Source: Prevotella sp.
GTDB lineage: Bacteria; Bacteroidota; Bacteroidia; Bacteroidales; Bacteroidaceae
NCBI GenBank assembly: GCA_022788105.1
Contig: JALEVZ010000046.1
Location: 1 to 36,768 of the forward strand
Length of the DNA: 36,768 nt
Direction of reading: 5' to 3'
Below the pieces are notes generated by a model, which made no database searches, was not told where the DNA came from, and saw only the letters and a list, made by a program, of their open reading frames with translations. How positions within the stretch are numbered: the stretch's first letter is position 1; each line of letters begins with the position of its first letter. Shown here piece after piece: positions 24,458 through 32,062 of the stretch. A program made the translations under genes and the position numbers.

Positions 24458-24545
24458 TTTTTACTTAATAATTAAAAGTCTATTACTTAGTAATGAAGAG
24501 TCTATTACTTAGTAATGAAGAGTCTTTTGCTTAATAATAAAATAT
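24458..24545. repeat. 22-nt tandem array F
   Basis: Four 22-nt units starting at 24458, 24480, 24502 and 24524. The two middle units are identical and begin ctattacttagtaatgaag; the outer two are degenerate. It starts 4 bp upstream of the DUF4831 start codon, thus in its leader on the minus strand. The rest of the gap (24546-24641) has no gene and no recognised promoter. Confidence 0.85.
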
Positions 24546-24641
24546 GTAGTGTGTTGTTTAGTCTTGTGCGATGTATGGCTTTGTCTTGTTGAAAAGTGCG
24601 TCGTGGCGTCGGTATCGCGTTGCATTTGCGGTGTGGAGCGG

Positions 24642-26156
24642 TCAACTTTCGAGTCTGCGGAACGCCATAGGCAGACATTCTGTTATGTCGCTGGCGATGA
24701 GACTCTCCTTTCCTTTCACCTCCGCAGCTATGTCGCCGGCGAGTCCATGTAGGTACATACCGAGCAGACAAGCGTCGAGTCGGCTGTAGCCGCGTGCCAA
24801 CAGGGCGGTGAGTATGCCGGTTAGCGTGTCGCCACTGCCTGCCGTCGCCATGCCAGAGTTGCCTGTAGAGTTGAAGTACACCCTTCCGTCGGGGGCACAT
24901 AGGGCAGAGTAGTGGCCTTTGAGTATGATGTATCCCTCCGTTTTGACAGCCATCTCGCGTGCGCGGTTGAGGCGTTCGTAGTCGTTGGAAGCTGTCGAGC
25001 CGGTGAACATGTCAAACTCCTTAGGATGTGGAGTCATCACCAAGCCCTTTGGAAGCATCTGCATCCATGCCACGTGGTGGCCGAGCAGAGTCAGCGCGTC
25101 GGCGTCGACCACGACAGGACACTGCGCCTTACGCAGCATCTCTATCAGCGCGAGTGCCGAGTCTTCGTTGCGTCCGAGCCCTGGTCCGATGCCCAATGCG
25201 TTGAAGCCGTCGACCGAAATATGGTTGGTGAAGTATGCCTCGTGACTGTCGAGTTGTACCACCGCTTCCGGCACCGCTATCTGTAGAATGTCGCAGTTGT
25301 GTCGCGGCGTGTGTACAGTCACCTTGCCGGCGCCTGCTCTAAGACACGCGCGTGTGGCGAGCACTGCCGCCCCTGCCATGCCATAGCTTCCTGCCACGAT
25401 GAGTGCGTGACCCATTGTGCCTTTGTGTGCAAAGTCGTGCCGCGGCATGAGCAGCCGTTTGATGTCTGCTTCTTCCACTATGTTGAATGGCGTGTCGGTG
25501 TTTTCGGCAAACTCCTGCGACAGGCGGATGTTCAGAATCTGTAGCCGTCCGATGTACTGCTGGTTGTCGGCGAGCATCATGGACAGCTTCTTCTGTTGCA
25601 GCGTGAGTGTCAGGTCCGCACGCATTATGTTCTGTCCGTTGTTGAGAGTGTTGTCTTCCGCCATCAGTCCAGACGGCAGGTCGATGCTCACCACCTTGCA
25701 TGGCGACGCGTTGACATATCTCACCAGCGACGCGAAGCCACCCTCCAGCGGCTTGTTGAGGCCCGCCCCAAACAGTCCGTCCACCACGAGCGTGTCGGCA
25801 GTGAGCTTCGGCGGGTCAAAGTTTGTAGACACCTCCGTGAGGCTTATGCGACTGTCGCCCTCTATGCGCTTCTTGTTCTCGGCGCAGTCGGCAGACAGAT
25901 GGGCGTGTATGTTGAAGAGATAGGCTTTCACGCCGAACCCTCTGTCCGCCAGCATGCGTGCCACCGCCAGCGCGTCGCCACCGTTGTTGCCTGGTCCTGC
26001 CAGCACGATGACAGGCGTCAGCTTGGTCCACTCCTCCGCTATGGCGGCGGTGAGGGCCTTGGCAGCGCGCTCCATTAGGTCTATCGACGATATAGGTTCG
26101 TGTTCTATCGTATATTTGTCAAGCTCATGTATCTGAGCACTTGTAAATATCTTCAT
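24642..26156 (-). CDS. nnr: Bifunctional NAD(P)H-hydrate epimerase / ADP-dependent dehydratase
   Basis: 504 aa from MKIFTSAQIHELDKYTIEH; a longer frame to 26273 is rejected as it covers the promoter. The N-terminal YjeF epimerase domain (about 1-210) has VIVLAGPGNNGGDALAVARML. The C-terminal ribokinase-like dehydratase domain has GTMGHALIVAGSYGMAGAAV, KGLVMTPHPKEFDMFTG, YFNSTGNSGMATAGSGDTL (the GSGD(T)L nucleotide-binding turn) and GILTALLARGYS. It repairs damaged NAD(P)H hydrates: the epimerase interconverts R and S forms and the dehydratase restores NAD(P)H using ADP. Both domains are complete. It is the likely first gene of a minus-strand unit with DUF4831 and the permease. A -7 box ends about 8 bp from the start codon. 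Confidence 0.95.
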   Translation of the reverse strand: MKIFTSAQIHELDKYTIEHEPISSIDLMERAAKALTAAIAEEWTKLTPVIVLAGPGNNGGDALAVARMLADRGFGVKAYLFNIHAHLSADCAENKKRIEGDSRISLTEVSTNFDPPKLTADTLVVDGLFGAGLNKPLEGGFASLVRYVNASPCKVVSIDLPSGLMAEDNTLNNGQNIMRADLTLTLQQKKLSMMLADNQQYIGRLQILNIRLSQEFAENTDTPFNIVEEADIKRLLMPRHDFAHKGTMGHALIVAGSYGMAGAAVLATRACLRAGAGKVTVHTPRHNCDILQIAVPEAVVQLDSHEAYFTNHISVDGFNALGIGPGLGRNEDSALALIEMLRKAQCPVVVDADALTLLGHHVAWMQMLPKGLVMTPHPKEFDMFTGSTASNDYERLNRAREMAVKTEGYIILKGHYSALCAPDGRVYFNSTGNSGMATAGSGDTLTGILTALLARGYSRLDACLLGMYLHGLAGDIAAEVKGKESLIASDITECLPMAFRRLES

Positions 26157-26163
26157 AACGTTG

Positions 26164-26171
26164 CAAAAATA
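26164..26171 (-). promoter_or_regulatory. -7 box TATTTTTG of nnr
   Basis: Minus-strand TATTTTTG, 7 bp upstream of the nnr start. If correct, the mRNA is nearly leaderless. No -33 TTTG is seen. Confidence 0.45.
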
Positions 26172-26332
26172 CAAAAAAGAAACCATTCGCGCGCCATAAC
26201 CGCCCATTTTTTTGCGCTTTCCGTCTCCGACAGGCTGTCGCGAAAGCCTGTTGGCAGGCGCGTGACATCTCATTGTGCAACTTGTAGGATAATAAATCGT
26301 GGCGTAATGGCATGTGTTTGGCGATTTTTTCG

Positions 26333-26340
26333 TAATTTTG
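26333..26340 (+). promoter_or_regulatory. -7 box TAATTTTG of hpt
   Basis: TAATTTTG fits TAnnTTTG; the transcript would start near 26347, giving a leader of about 16 nt to the ATG at 26363. A TTTG lies 12 nt upstream (26317-26320), which is not at the usual spacing. The divergent nnr-hpt gap also carries gacaggctgtc and cctgttggcagg palindromes (26227-26262). Confidence 0.5.
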
Positions 26341-26362
26341 CGGAAATTAAAAAAACTGTTCC

Positions 26363-26902
26363 ATGAGTATAGTAAAAATAAAGGACAAGAGCTTTAGAAC
26401 CTCCATACCCGAAGCGGAGATTCTGAAGAGTGTGAAGGCTGTGGCTGACAAGATAAACGCCGACATGGCAGGAAAGAATCCCTTGCTGCTCGCGGTGCTC
26501 AATGGCTCATTTATGTTCGCTGCCGACCTTATGCGCATGATAACCATACCGTGTGAAATCTCGTTTGTGAAGCTGGCGTCTTATCAGGGCACCACGTCTA
26601 CAGGCAACGTCAAAGAGGTGATAGGCATAAACGAAGACCTCACCGGTCGCACGGTCATCATAGTGGAAGACATCGTGGAGTCGGGCCTCACCATGAAGCG
26701 CATGATAGAGACTCTCGGCACCCGCAACCCAGAGTCCATACACATCTGTACACTGCTGCTCAAGCCCGAGCGCCTGAAGGTGCCTCTCGACATAGAGTAT
26801 GTAGCTATGGAAATACCCAACGACTTCATCTTAGGCTACGGACTTGACTACGACCAGCAGGGCAGAAACCTGCGCGACATCTACACGCTCGTAGAGGAGT
26901 AA
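26363..26902 (+). CDS. hpt: Hypoxanthine phosphoribosyltransferase
   Basis: 179 aa type I PRTase that makes IMP (and often GMP) from the base and PRPP. The hallmark PRPP loop is VIIVEDIVESGLTMKRM near residues 94-110. LAVLNGSFMFAADLMR lies near 43-58 and ISFVKLASYQGTTSTGNVK is the flexible catalytic loop. DFILGYGLDYDQQGRNL completes the base-binding end. Length and all motifs are normal. It precedes adk, another purine gene, but a 220-bp gap lies between them. Confidence 0.94.
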   Translation: MSIVKIKDKSFRTSIPEAEILKSVKAVADKINADMAGKNPLLLAVLNGSFMFAADLMRMITIPCEISFVKLASYQGTTSTGNVKEVIGINEDLTGRTVIIVEDIVESGLTMKRMIETLGTRNPESIHICTLLLKPERLKVPLDIEYVAMEIPNDFILGYGLDYDQQGRNLRDIYTLVEE

Positions 26903-27123
26903 GCACAGATGGGTGATGCCATGCCCGTGGCGTGGCAATGGAGCAACGTGTTGCCGCCGTGCTCGCGTGCCTGTGACGGGTGTCGCGACGGGGCGTGGTG
27001 TGTGACAACGGAGCGCGCGATGTGGCAGCGATGTCGGTTGCGCGGCGCCGCCGAAGATGTCGGTGGCGTGAAGAACAAGACCAAGAAAAAATAACATAAT
27101 ACATACAATTTAAGGTAATAAAG
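26903..27123. other. GC-rich gap between hpt and adk
   Basis: A 220-bp gap with unusual GC-rich content. A 61-codon open frame (26909-27094, plus strand) opens MGDAMPVAWQWSNVLPPCSR and is Cys/Arg/Gly-rich. It lacks a recognisable family and overlaps minus-strand frames of the same composition, so I regard it as unlikely to be coding. No promoter box for adk is found here. Confidence 0.3.
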
Positions 27124-27696
27124 ATGAAAAACATTGTGATTTTCGGTGCCCCAGGTTCAGGTAAGGGTACCCAAAGCGATTTGATGATTCAGAAGTATGG
27201 CTTCGGTCATATCTCCACTGGCGACGTGCTGCGTGCCGAAATCAAGAACGGTACAGAGCTTGGCAAGACTGCCAAAGGCTACATTGACAACGGCCAGCTT
27301 ATCCCCGACGAGCTTATGGTAAACATTCTCGCCAGCGTGTATGACGGTTTCGGCAAGGAGCATGAGGGCGTGATATTCGACGGATTCCCCCGCACCATCC
27401 CGCAGGCAGAGGCTCTGAAGGTCATGCTCGCAGAGCGCGGCCACAAGGTGGCAGCCATGATTGAGCTGGATGTACCTGAGGAAGAGTTGATGAAGCGACT
27501 CATCAAGCGTGGTCAGGAGAGCGGACGCTCCGACGATAACGCCGAGACCATCAAGAAGCGCCTTGACGTTTATCACAACCAGACTGCTCCCCTCATTGAG
27601 TGGTACAAGAAGGAAGGCATCCACCACCACATTCAGGGACTGGGCGAGCTCGACCGCATCTTTGCTGATGTGTGTGCTGTAATCGACAACCTGTAA
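27124..27696 (+). CDS. adk: Adenylate kinase (short form)
   Basis: 190 aa. P-loop GAPGSGKGTQ at 8-17, then HISTGDVLRAEI, IFDGFPRTIPQAE and RLDVYHNQTAPLIEWYKKEG. It catalyses ATP + AMP to 2 ADP. The LID is short (KRGQESGRSDDNAETIKKRL), without the Cys4 zinc motif, and the 190-aa length fits the short adenylate kinase form. It is followed at 27738 by a strong terminator. Confidence 0.96.
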   Translation: MKNIVIFGAPGSGKGTQSDLMIQKYGFGHISTGDVLRAEIKNGTELGKTAKGYIDNGQLIPDELMVNILASVYDGFGKEHEGVIFDGFPRTIPQAEALKVMLAERGHKVAAMIELDVPEEELMKRLIKRGQESGRSDDNAETIKKRLDVYHNQTAPLIEWYKKEGIHHHIQGLGELDRIFADVCAVIDNL

Positions 27697-27737
27697 TCAG
27701 CTTGGCGCCAGCAAGGTGCTATGACTGAAAGATATAT

Positions 27738-27783
27738 AAAGGCTGTGCCGACATCCGTAAGGGTGTGGCACAGCCTTTTTTGT
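27738..27783 (+). terminator. Terminator of adk
   Basis: Arms aaaggctgtgcc and ggcacagccttt with an inner gacatcc/gggtgt pair and a T6 run. A standard Rho-independent terminator. Confidence 0.9.
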
Positions 27784-27855
27784 GTATGGTTCGGAAGGCA
27801 GATTTTACCTCTCGCCAATCCCTCTCTTATCTCCTTAATTTCTCTCTACGCCCGA

Positions 27856-27990
27856 TTGACAAAATGATAGCACCCTTTTGGGCTTGTCAAAGGGGCGTAG
27901 TGACGACGCCACTACGGCCTAATGACCGCGTCAAAGGGGCCTAATGGGAAATTCATCGGGTTTTTTAACAAGTGTTAAGAATTGGCGTCA
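27856..27990 (+). repeat. 22-nt tandem array B (dispersed element, copy 2)
   Basis: A core at exact 22-nt steps: TGACA at 27857, TGGGC at 27879, TGACG at 27901, TGACC at 27923 and TGGGA at 27945. It is followed by a T run and ttaagaattggcgtca (27975-27990), the same 3' flank as array A (6059-6074). It opens with ttgacaaaatgatag, identical to array A, although here it is not part of a gene. The region before it (27784-27855) is AT-rich without a gene. Confidence 0.87.
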
Positions 27991-28004
27991 GATAATTAAA
28001 CAAA

Positions 28005-28054
28005 AATGTAGCAAAGTGTCACGAAAATCCTCGTTTCGCTTACTTTGCTACATT
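28005..28054. promoter_or_regulatory. Long hairpin upstream of obgE
   Basis: A perfect 13-bp stem aatgtagcaaagt / actttgctacatt (28005-28017 and 28042-28054) with an inner cgaaa/tttcg pair in the loop. No T run. It lies between array B and the obgE promoter box at 28146, possibly an operator, attenuator or terminator of upstream read-through. Confidence 0.5.
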
Positions 28055-28145
28055 GTGGTATTTTTATAGCTCGATTTTTGCTCGCAAGAATGTTATTTAT
28101 CCATAAAGATGTGGGGCAAAAGCGGGGCATACGGCATTATTTTCG

Positions 28146-28153
28146 TAACTTTG
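28146..28153 (+). promoter_or_regulatory. -7 box TAACTTTG of obgE
   Basis: TAACTTTG followed by CAG. The leader to the ATG at 28255 is about 95 nt. The -33 element is not clear. Confidence 0.55.
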
Positions 28154-28254
28154 CAGAAATTGTGTCGTTGCCCTGTCGCTTTTCTGACAGGCGCTGTTTT
28201 AGCGACGGCTTATTGTATAAAGAATTCGTATAAAAAAGACTTTTTTGTAAGAAT

Positions 28255-29433
28255 ATGGCAGAATCCAACTTCGTAGACTATGTGAAGATATATTGCCGCT
28301 CGGGAAAGGGCGGAAGGGGCAGCATGCACCTCAGACATGTCAAGTACAACCCTAACGGCGGACCCGACGGTGGCGACGGCGGTCATGGCGGTAGCATTTA
28401 CCTCCGTGGCAACCACAACTACTGGACGTTGCTGCACCTGAAGTTCCAGCGCCACGTGTTCGCAGAGCACGGCGGCAACGGCGGACGCGACAAGTGTCAT
28501 GGCAAAGACGGCAAGGACATATATATTGACGTGCCGTGCGGCACCGTGGTCTACAACGCCGAGACGGGCAAGTATGTCTGCGACGTGACCTACGACGGCC
28601 AGGAGGTGTTGCTGCTGAAGGGCGGCCGTGGCGGCTTGGGCAATTTCCAGTTCCGCTCTGCCACCAACCAGGCACCGCGATATGCACAGCCTGGCGAGCC
28701 GATGGAGGAGATGACCATCATTCTCGAGCTAAAGTTGCTCGCCGACGTCGGACTGGTGGGCTTCCCCAATGCGGGCAAGTCTACGCTGCTGTCTGCCGTG
28801 TCGAGTGCGCGTCCGAAGATTGCCAACTACCCCTTCACCACGCTTGAGCCGAGCCTCGGCATCGTGGACTACCGCGACCACAAGTCGTTTGTGATGGCCG
28901 ATATACCGGGCATCATCGAGGGAGCGAGCGAGGGCAAAGGTCTGGGACTGCGTTTCCTACGCCACATTGAGCGCAACTCGCTGCTGCTCTTCATGGTGCC
29001 GGGCGACACTGACGACATAAAGAAGGAGTACGAGGTGCTGCTCAACGAGCTGCGACAGTTCAACCCCGACATGCTCGACAAGCACCGTGTGCTGGCTGTC
29101 ACGAAGTGCGACCTGCTCGATGACGAGCTGTGCGAGATGCTGAAGGAGGGCCTGCCCGACGACATGCCGGTGGTGTTCATATCGTCGGTCACAGGCAAGG
29201 GCATTGCCGAACTGAAAGACGTGCTGTGGCAGGAGCTTAACGCCGAGAGCAATAAGCTGCAGGGCATCGTGAGCGAAGACGTGATAGTGCATCGCGACAA
29301 GGACATGTCGCGCTTTGCTGCGGAGCTGGCTGCCGAGGGCGAAGACGAGATAGAGTTTATCGACGACGACGACATTGAAGACATCGACGAACTTGACGAC
29401 TTTGAATATGAGGAGGACGGCGATGGAAAGTAA
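28255..29433 (+). CDS. obgE: GTPase ObgE/CgtA
   Basis: 392 aa. The N-terminal Obg domain is a Gly-rich fold (about 1-158: [35 protein letters not shown]). The GTPase G domain follows with G1 GFPNAGKST near 169-177, G2 [12 protein letters not shown]3 [18 protein letters not shown]4 TKCDLL and G5 SSVTGKG. The last 40 residues are extremely acidic (Glu/Asp repeats), seen in many Obg proteins. Obg binds the 50S subunit and couples ribosome assembly to GTP and stress signals. The stop overlaps the start of the next gene, pgeF, so the pair is cotranscribed. Confidence 0.96.
   Translation: MAESNFVDYVKIYCRSGKGGRGSMHLRHVKYNPNGGPDGGDGGHGGSIYLRGNHNYWTLLHLKFQRHVFAEHGGNGGRDKCHGKDGKDIYIDVPCGTVVYNAETGKYVCDVTYDGQEVLLLKGGRGGLGNFQFRSATNQAPRYAQPGEPMEEMTIILELKLLADVGLVGFPNAGKSTLLSAVSSARPKIANYPFTTLEPSLGIVDYRDHKSFVMADIPGIIEGASEGKGLGLRFLRHIERNSLLLFMVPGDTDDIKKEYEVLLNELRQFNPDMLDKHRVLAVTKCDLLDDELCEMLKEGLPDDMPVVFISSVTGKGIAELKDVLWQELNAESNKLQGIVSEDVIVHRDKDMSRFAAELAAEGEDEIEFIDDDDIEDIDELDDFEYEEDGDGK
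29411..29416 (+). promoter_or_regulatory. Shine-Dalgarno AGGAGG of pgeF
   Basis: AGGAGG 6 nt before the ATG at 29423, inside the last codons of obgE. Most other genes in this window have no such site, so it stands out. It decides the start of pgeF: 29423 rather than the longer frame from 29375. Confidence 0.75.
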
Positions 29434-30220
29434 CGGTCTGACACTGCACAGCTACAGCCTCGGTGATGGTGTAGTGGCGTTTAGCACCACGCGCCACGGG
29501 GGCTATCCTGCTGCCGACAACTACAACTCTTTTAACATAAACCCGTTCTGTGGCGACAGCGCCGAGCATGTGGCACAGTGTCGCAAGGCTCTGTGTCGCG
29601 AGTTGGGCATTGCTGACGAGCGCCTGGTGTTGCCACATCAGGTTCACGGAGTGGAGACGCGCATCATCAGTGCGGAGTATTGCAGCCTGCCCGAGCAGGT
29701 GCGCACGATGATTGTCGACGGCGTCGATGCCGTGATGACGGCCGTGCCAGGACTCTGCATCGGTGTGTCTACGGCAGACTGTGTGCCTGTGTTGCTCCAC
29801 GACCCGGTACATCGCGCCGTGTGTGCGGTGCATGCTGGCTGGCGCGGCACACTCGCACGTGTCACACACAAGGCCGTGGTGGACATGCGAGCTGCCTTTG
29901 GCACTGCTCCCGCCGACCTGCATGCAGTGGTAGGTCCCTGCATCTCGCTTGCCAACTTTGAGGTGGGCGACGAGGTGTATGAGCAGTTTGCTGCCGCCGA
30001 CTTCAACCTCGACGCTGCCAGTGTGCGCCGCGAGAAGTGGCACATCGACCTGCCGGAAATCAACCGCCAGCTGCTGGTGCAGGCAGGACTTGACGAGGCA
30101 AACATCGCCATGAGCGGCATCTGCACTTACGACCGCTGCAACGACTTCTTCTCGGCACGCCGACTCGGCATTGAGTCGGGACGCATCTTTAACGGCGTCA
30201 TGCTGTCAACGGACTGTTGA
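29423..30220 (+). CDS. pgeF: PgeF/YfiH-family purine nucleoside phosphorylase-like protein
   Basis: 265 aa, multicopper polyphenol oxidase (laccase) domain family, cytosolic. Metal-binding motifs appear in order: LPHQVHG near 72-78 (His), [12 protein letters not shown] near 117-128 (Cys) and [10 protein letters not shown] near 134-143 (His). The end [18 protein letters not shown] is typical. Family members act on purine nucleosides (adenosine deaminase or nucleoside phosphorylase activity of YfiH/LACC1) and may aid peptidoglycan fidelity in E. coli. It overlaps obgE by 11 bp and is preceded by AGGAGG, consistent with coupled translation. Confidence 0.9.
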   Translation: MESNGLTLHSYSLGDGVVAFSTTRHGGYPAADNYNSFNINPFCGDSAEHVAQCRKALCRELGIADERLVLPHQVHGVETRIISAEYCSLPEQVRTMIVDGVDAVMTAVPGLCIGVSTADCVPVLLHDPVHRAVCAVHAGWRGTLARVTHKAVVDMRAAFGTAPADLHAVVGPCISLANFEVGDEVYEQFAAADFNLDAASVRREKWHIDLPEINRQLLVQAGLDEANIAMSGICTYDRCNDFFSARRLGIESGRIFNGVMLSTDC

Positions 30221-30269
30221 TAGGGCTGCGTGTTGCCGCGTCGTGCGGTGCGGATGCCAGCGTGATTCT

Positions 30270-30277
30270 TATTTTTG
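30270..30277 (+). promoter_or_regulatory. -7 box TATTTTTG of the LytM gene
   Basis: TATTTTTG, 23 bp before the ATG at 30301, gives a short leader of about 17 nt. The -33 TTTG is not found. Confidence 0.45.
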
Positions 30278-30300
30278 AAAACTTAAACCATACAATAATA

Positions 30301-31419
30301 ATGCTATTAAGAAATATACTGCTCGCCTTCTCTATGGTCGTCACACTGTCGGCCTTTGCTCCTGCCAACGACAAGTTTACGCCTGCCGAGCAGCAGCAGA
30401 TAAGCATAGCTACACCGCGACTGTTTGCGCGGTCTAACGCGTTCAACATAGAACTGAGCCTCGTGCGACCCAACGAATATGCTTTCCCGCTGCCCGTGGG
30501 AAAGATTGACCGCCACGACAACAACCGTCTGGAGATTGTGTCTCAGGAGGGCGACGCCGTGAAGGCGATGTTTGCGGGTGTGGTGCGACTGTCGCGACGC
30601 CATGCCGAGCACGGCAACGTGATTGTGGTGCGCCACAGCAATGGTCTGGAGACGGTCTATGCGAACAATGCGCAGAATCTGGTGGCGGTCGGCGACCGTG
30701 TGAAGGCAGGACAGACCATCGCTATAATTGGCTCGAAGGAGGGACGAACCTACCTTGACTTCTGGATAATGATAAACGGCGGACGTGTCAACCCTGAAAT
30801 CATTCTCGGACTGAAGAGCCACAAGCTGCACAAGCAGACGCTGCTCTGCACGAAGAAGGGCAGCAATGTAGATGTGTCGGTGGTGAAGGATGAGGTTGAC
30901 ATCTCTGACTCAAGTATAGACCTGAATGTAGACCCGTTTGCAAAAAACGAGGTGTTCAAACTCGACCTTGAGAAGTTGGAACAGCAGCAGTGGGCTTATC
31001 CGCTGCCGGGAGCAAAGGTTATCAGCCCTTACGGCGGACGACGCAACCACGCAGGTGTGGACCTCAAGACGCGACCTAACGACGAGATTGTGGCTGCCTT
31101 CGACGGCGAGGTTATACGCTCAGGACCATTCTCTGCCTATGGCAACTGTGTGATATTGAAGCACGCATGGGGCTTGGAGACACTGTATAGTCATCAGTCT
31201 AAAAACCTCGTGAAGGTGGGCGACAAGGTGAAGGCGGGGCAGGTCATTGGTCTGACGGGACGCACAGGACGTGCCACAACGGAGCATCTGCATTTTGAAA
31301 TGCGGTTCAAGGGTCGCCGCTTCAATCCTAACATCATTTTCGACCATGTCAACCGCCGCTTGCAGAAGTCTACGCTCACGCTGAGAAAGAACGGCGGCTT
31401 CTCGTCGAAGAAGAACTGA
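30301..31419 (+). CDS. Peptidoglycan DD-metallopeptidase (M23/LytM), tandem domains, first one degenerate
   Basis: 372 aa with signal peptide MLLRNILLAFSMVVTLSAFA; start at 30301 since the longer frame lacks a signal. Residues 60-170 read as a LytM-like domain (AFPLPVGKIDRHDNNR, GNVIVVRHSNGLETVYANNA, VKAGQTIAIIG), but the late HxH ligand position is YLDFWIM, so zinc ligands are missing. Residues 230-340 form a complete M23 domain: GGRRNHAGVDLK with His250 and Asp254, GLETLYSH with His298 and TTEHLHFEM with His329 and His331. It would cut peptidoglycan stem cross-links in the periplasm. A promoter box at 30270 sets it apart from pgeF. Confidence 0.88.
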   Translation: MLLRNILLAFSMVVTLSAFAPANDKFTPAEQQQISIATPRLFARSNAFNIELSLVRPNEYAFPLPVGKIDRHDNNRLEIVSQEGDAVKAMFAGVVRLSRRHAEHGNVIVVRHSNGLETVYANNAQNLVAVGDRVKAGQTIAIIGSKEGRTYLDFWIMINGGRVNPEIILGLKSHKLHKQTLLCTKKGSNVDVSVVKDEVDISDSSIDLNVDPFAKNEVFKLDLEKLEQQQWAYPLPGAKVISPYGGRRNHAGVDLKTRPNDEIVAAFDGEVIRSGPFSAYGNCVILKHAWGLETLYSHQSKNLVKVGDKVKAGQVIGLTGRTGRATTEHLHFEMRFKGRRFNPNIIFDHVNRRLQKSTLTLRKNGGFSSKKN

Positions 31420-31523
31420 TGAGGGACAGCATGAGGATTGGTGCTGGCATAAACGGCTGGTCGTTTTCATGCGAAACGATGACGAAATGTTGATTGAATA
31501 GCCCGTTTTGAGGATGAAACTAT

Positions 31524-31566
31524 AAAAAAACGAGCCCCAGAAACCGTGAATGGCTTCTGGGGCTCG
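31524..31566 (-). terminator. Terminator of the 68-aa gene
   Basis: A 12-bp stem cgagccccagaa / ttctggggctcg with a T run on the minus strand (complement of the A run at 31524-31530). It may also catch read-through from the LytM gene. Confidence 0.85.
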
Positions 31567-31612
31567 CTTCGTATAGGGCGGCAGCGGCGCCGCGTGGTCA
31601 GAGTGTTGGCGG

Positions 31613-31819
31613 CTACCGCTTGCTGCGGTTGGCGCGCTGCTCGCGGTATTTCGCCTTCTGGCGTGCCGAGCCGCTGCCGTGTGCGCCTGTGATGTACTTC
31701 TTCTTCTTGGCTTTGGTCTTTATCTTGCCGTCGTCGTCGCGTCTGTTTGATGCGCCGCCGCGGCCCCATGACAGTCCGCCGCCGGAGATGATTGCGTCAA
31801 TATCGTCGCCTTTGCTCAT
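31613..31819 (-). CDS. Small basic protein of unknown function
   Basis: 68 aa from MSKGDDIDAIISGGGLSWGR; the longer frame to 31870 is less likely. It has a Gly-rich opening, then a Lys-rich block (KIKTKAKKKKYITGAHGSGS) and an Arg/Lys-rich end (ARQKAKYREQRANRSKR). High charge suggests nucleic-acid or ribosome association, but this is composition only. Nothing identifies a family. A proper terminator follows at 31524-31566, which supports transcription on the minus strand. Upstream is a 243-bp gap with palindromes. Confidence 0.6.
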   Translation of the reverse strand: MSKGDDIDAIISGGGLSWGRGGASNRRDDDGKIKTKAKKKKYITGAHGSGSARQKAKYREQRANRSKR

Positions 31820-31830
31820 ATCCTTTGTGT

Positions 31831-31913
31831 GTTGACAAGCCGACGAGTAGACAGCTCCTTGCTGACGCAAGCGCCTTGTTTGCAGGCGGACGGGCTATGG
31901 GTTGCATAGCCCG
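31831..31913. repeat. Palindrome cluster with the acgagtagaca motif
   Basis: Three consecutive hairpins: cttgc/gcaag (31858-31871), cgcc/ggcg (31872-31889) and cgggctatg/catagcccg (31891-31913). It opens with gacgagtagacagct (31842-31856), sharing acgagtagaca with 7146-7156. It lies between the 68-aa gene and the AICAR transformylase. The rest of the gap to 32062 contains no gene on the minus strand. Confidence 0.5.
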
Positions 31914-32062
31914 CCGAGTCGTATGGCTTGTGAATGTTAGTGTTATGATTGTATGTCAAACGTGTCATGGCTGCCTTGTCGGTGCCGACACGTTGGGGCT
32001 TGACTTCTGAACAGCCTGCAGACGGTCTGCTTGTCTACCAGCGGACCTGCCGCTTTCAAAAA

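Noticed and set aside
24505..24900. Minus-strand frame running over the nnr 3' end and array F
   Set aside because: It is out of frame with nnr and Arg/His/Thr-rich, typical of a frame-shifted shadow of a GC-rich gene.
26909..27094. 61-codon open frame between hpt and adk
   Set aside because: Cys/Arg/Gly-rich with no family, no promoter and overlapping minus-strand frames of equal quality; I kept it only as a described gap.
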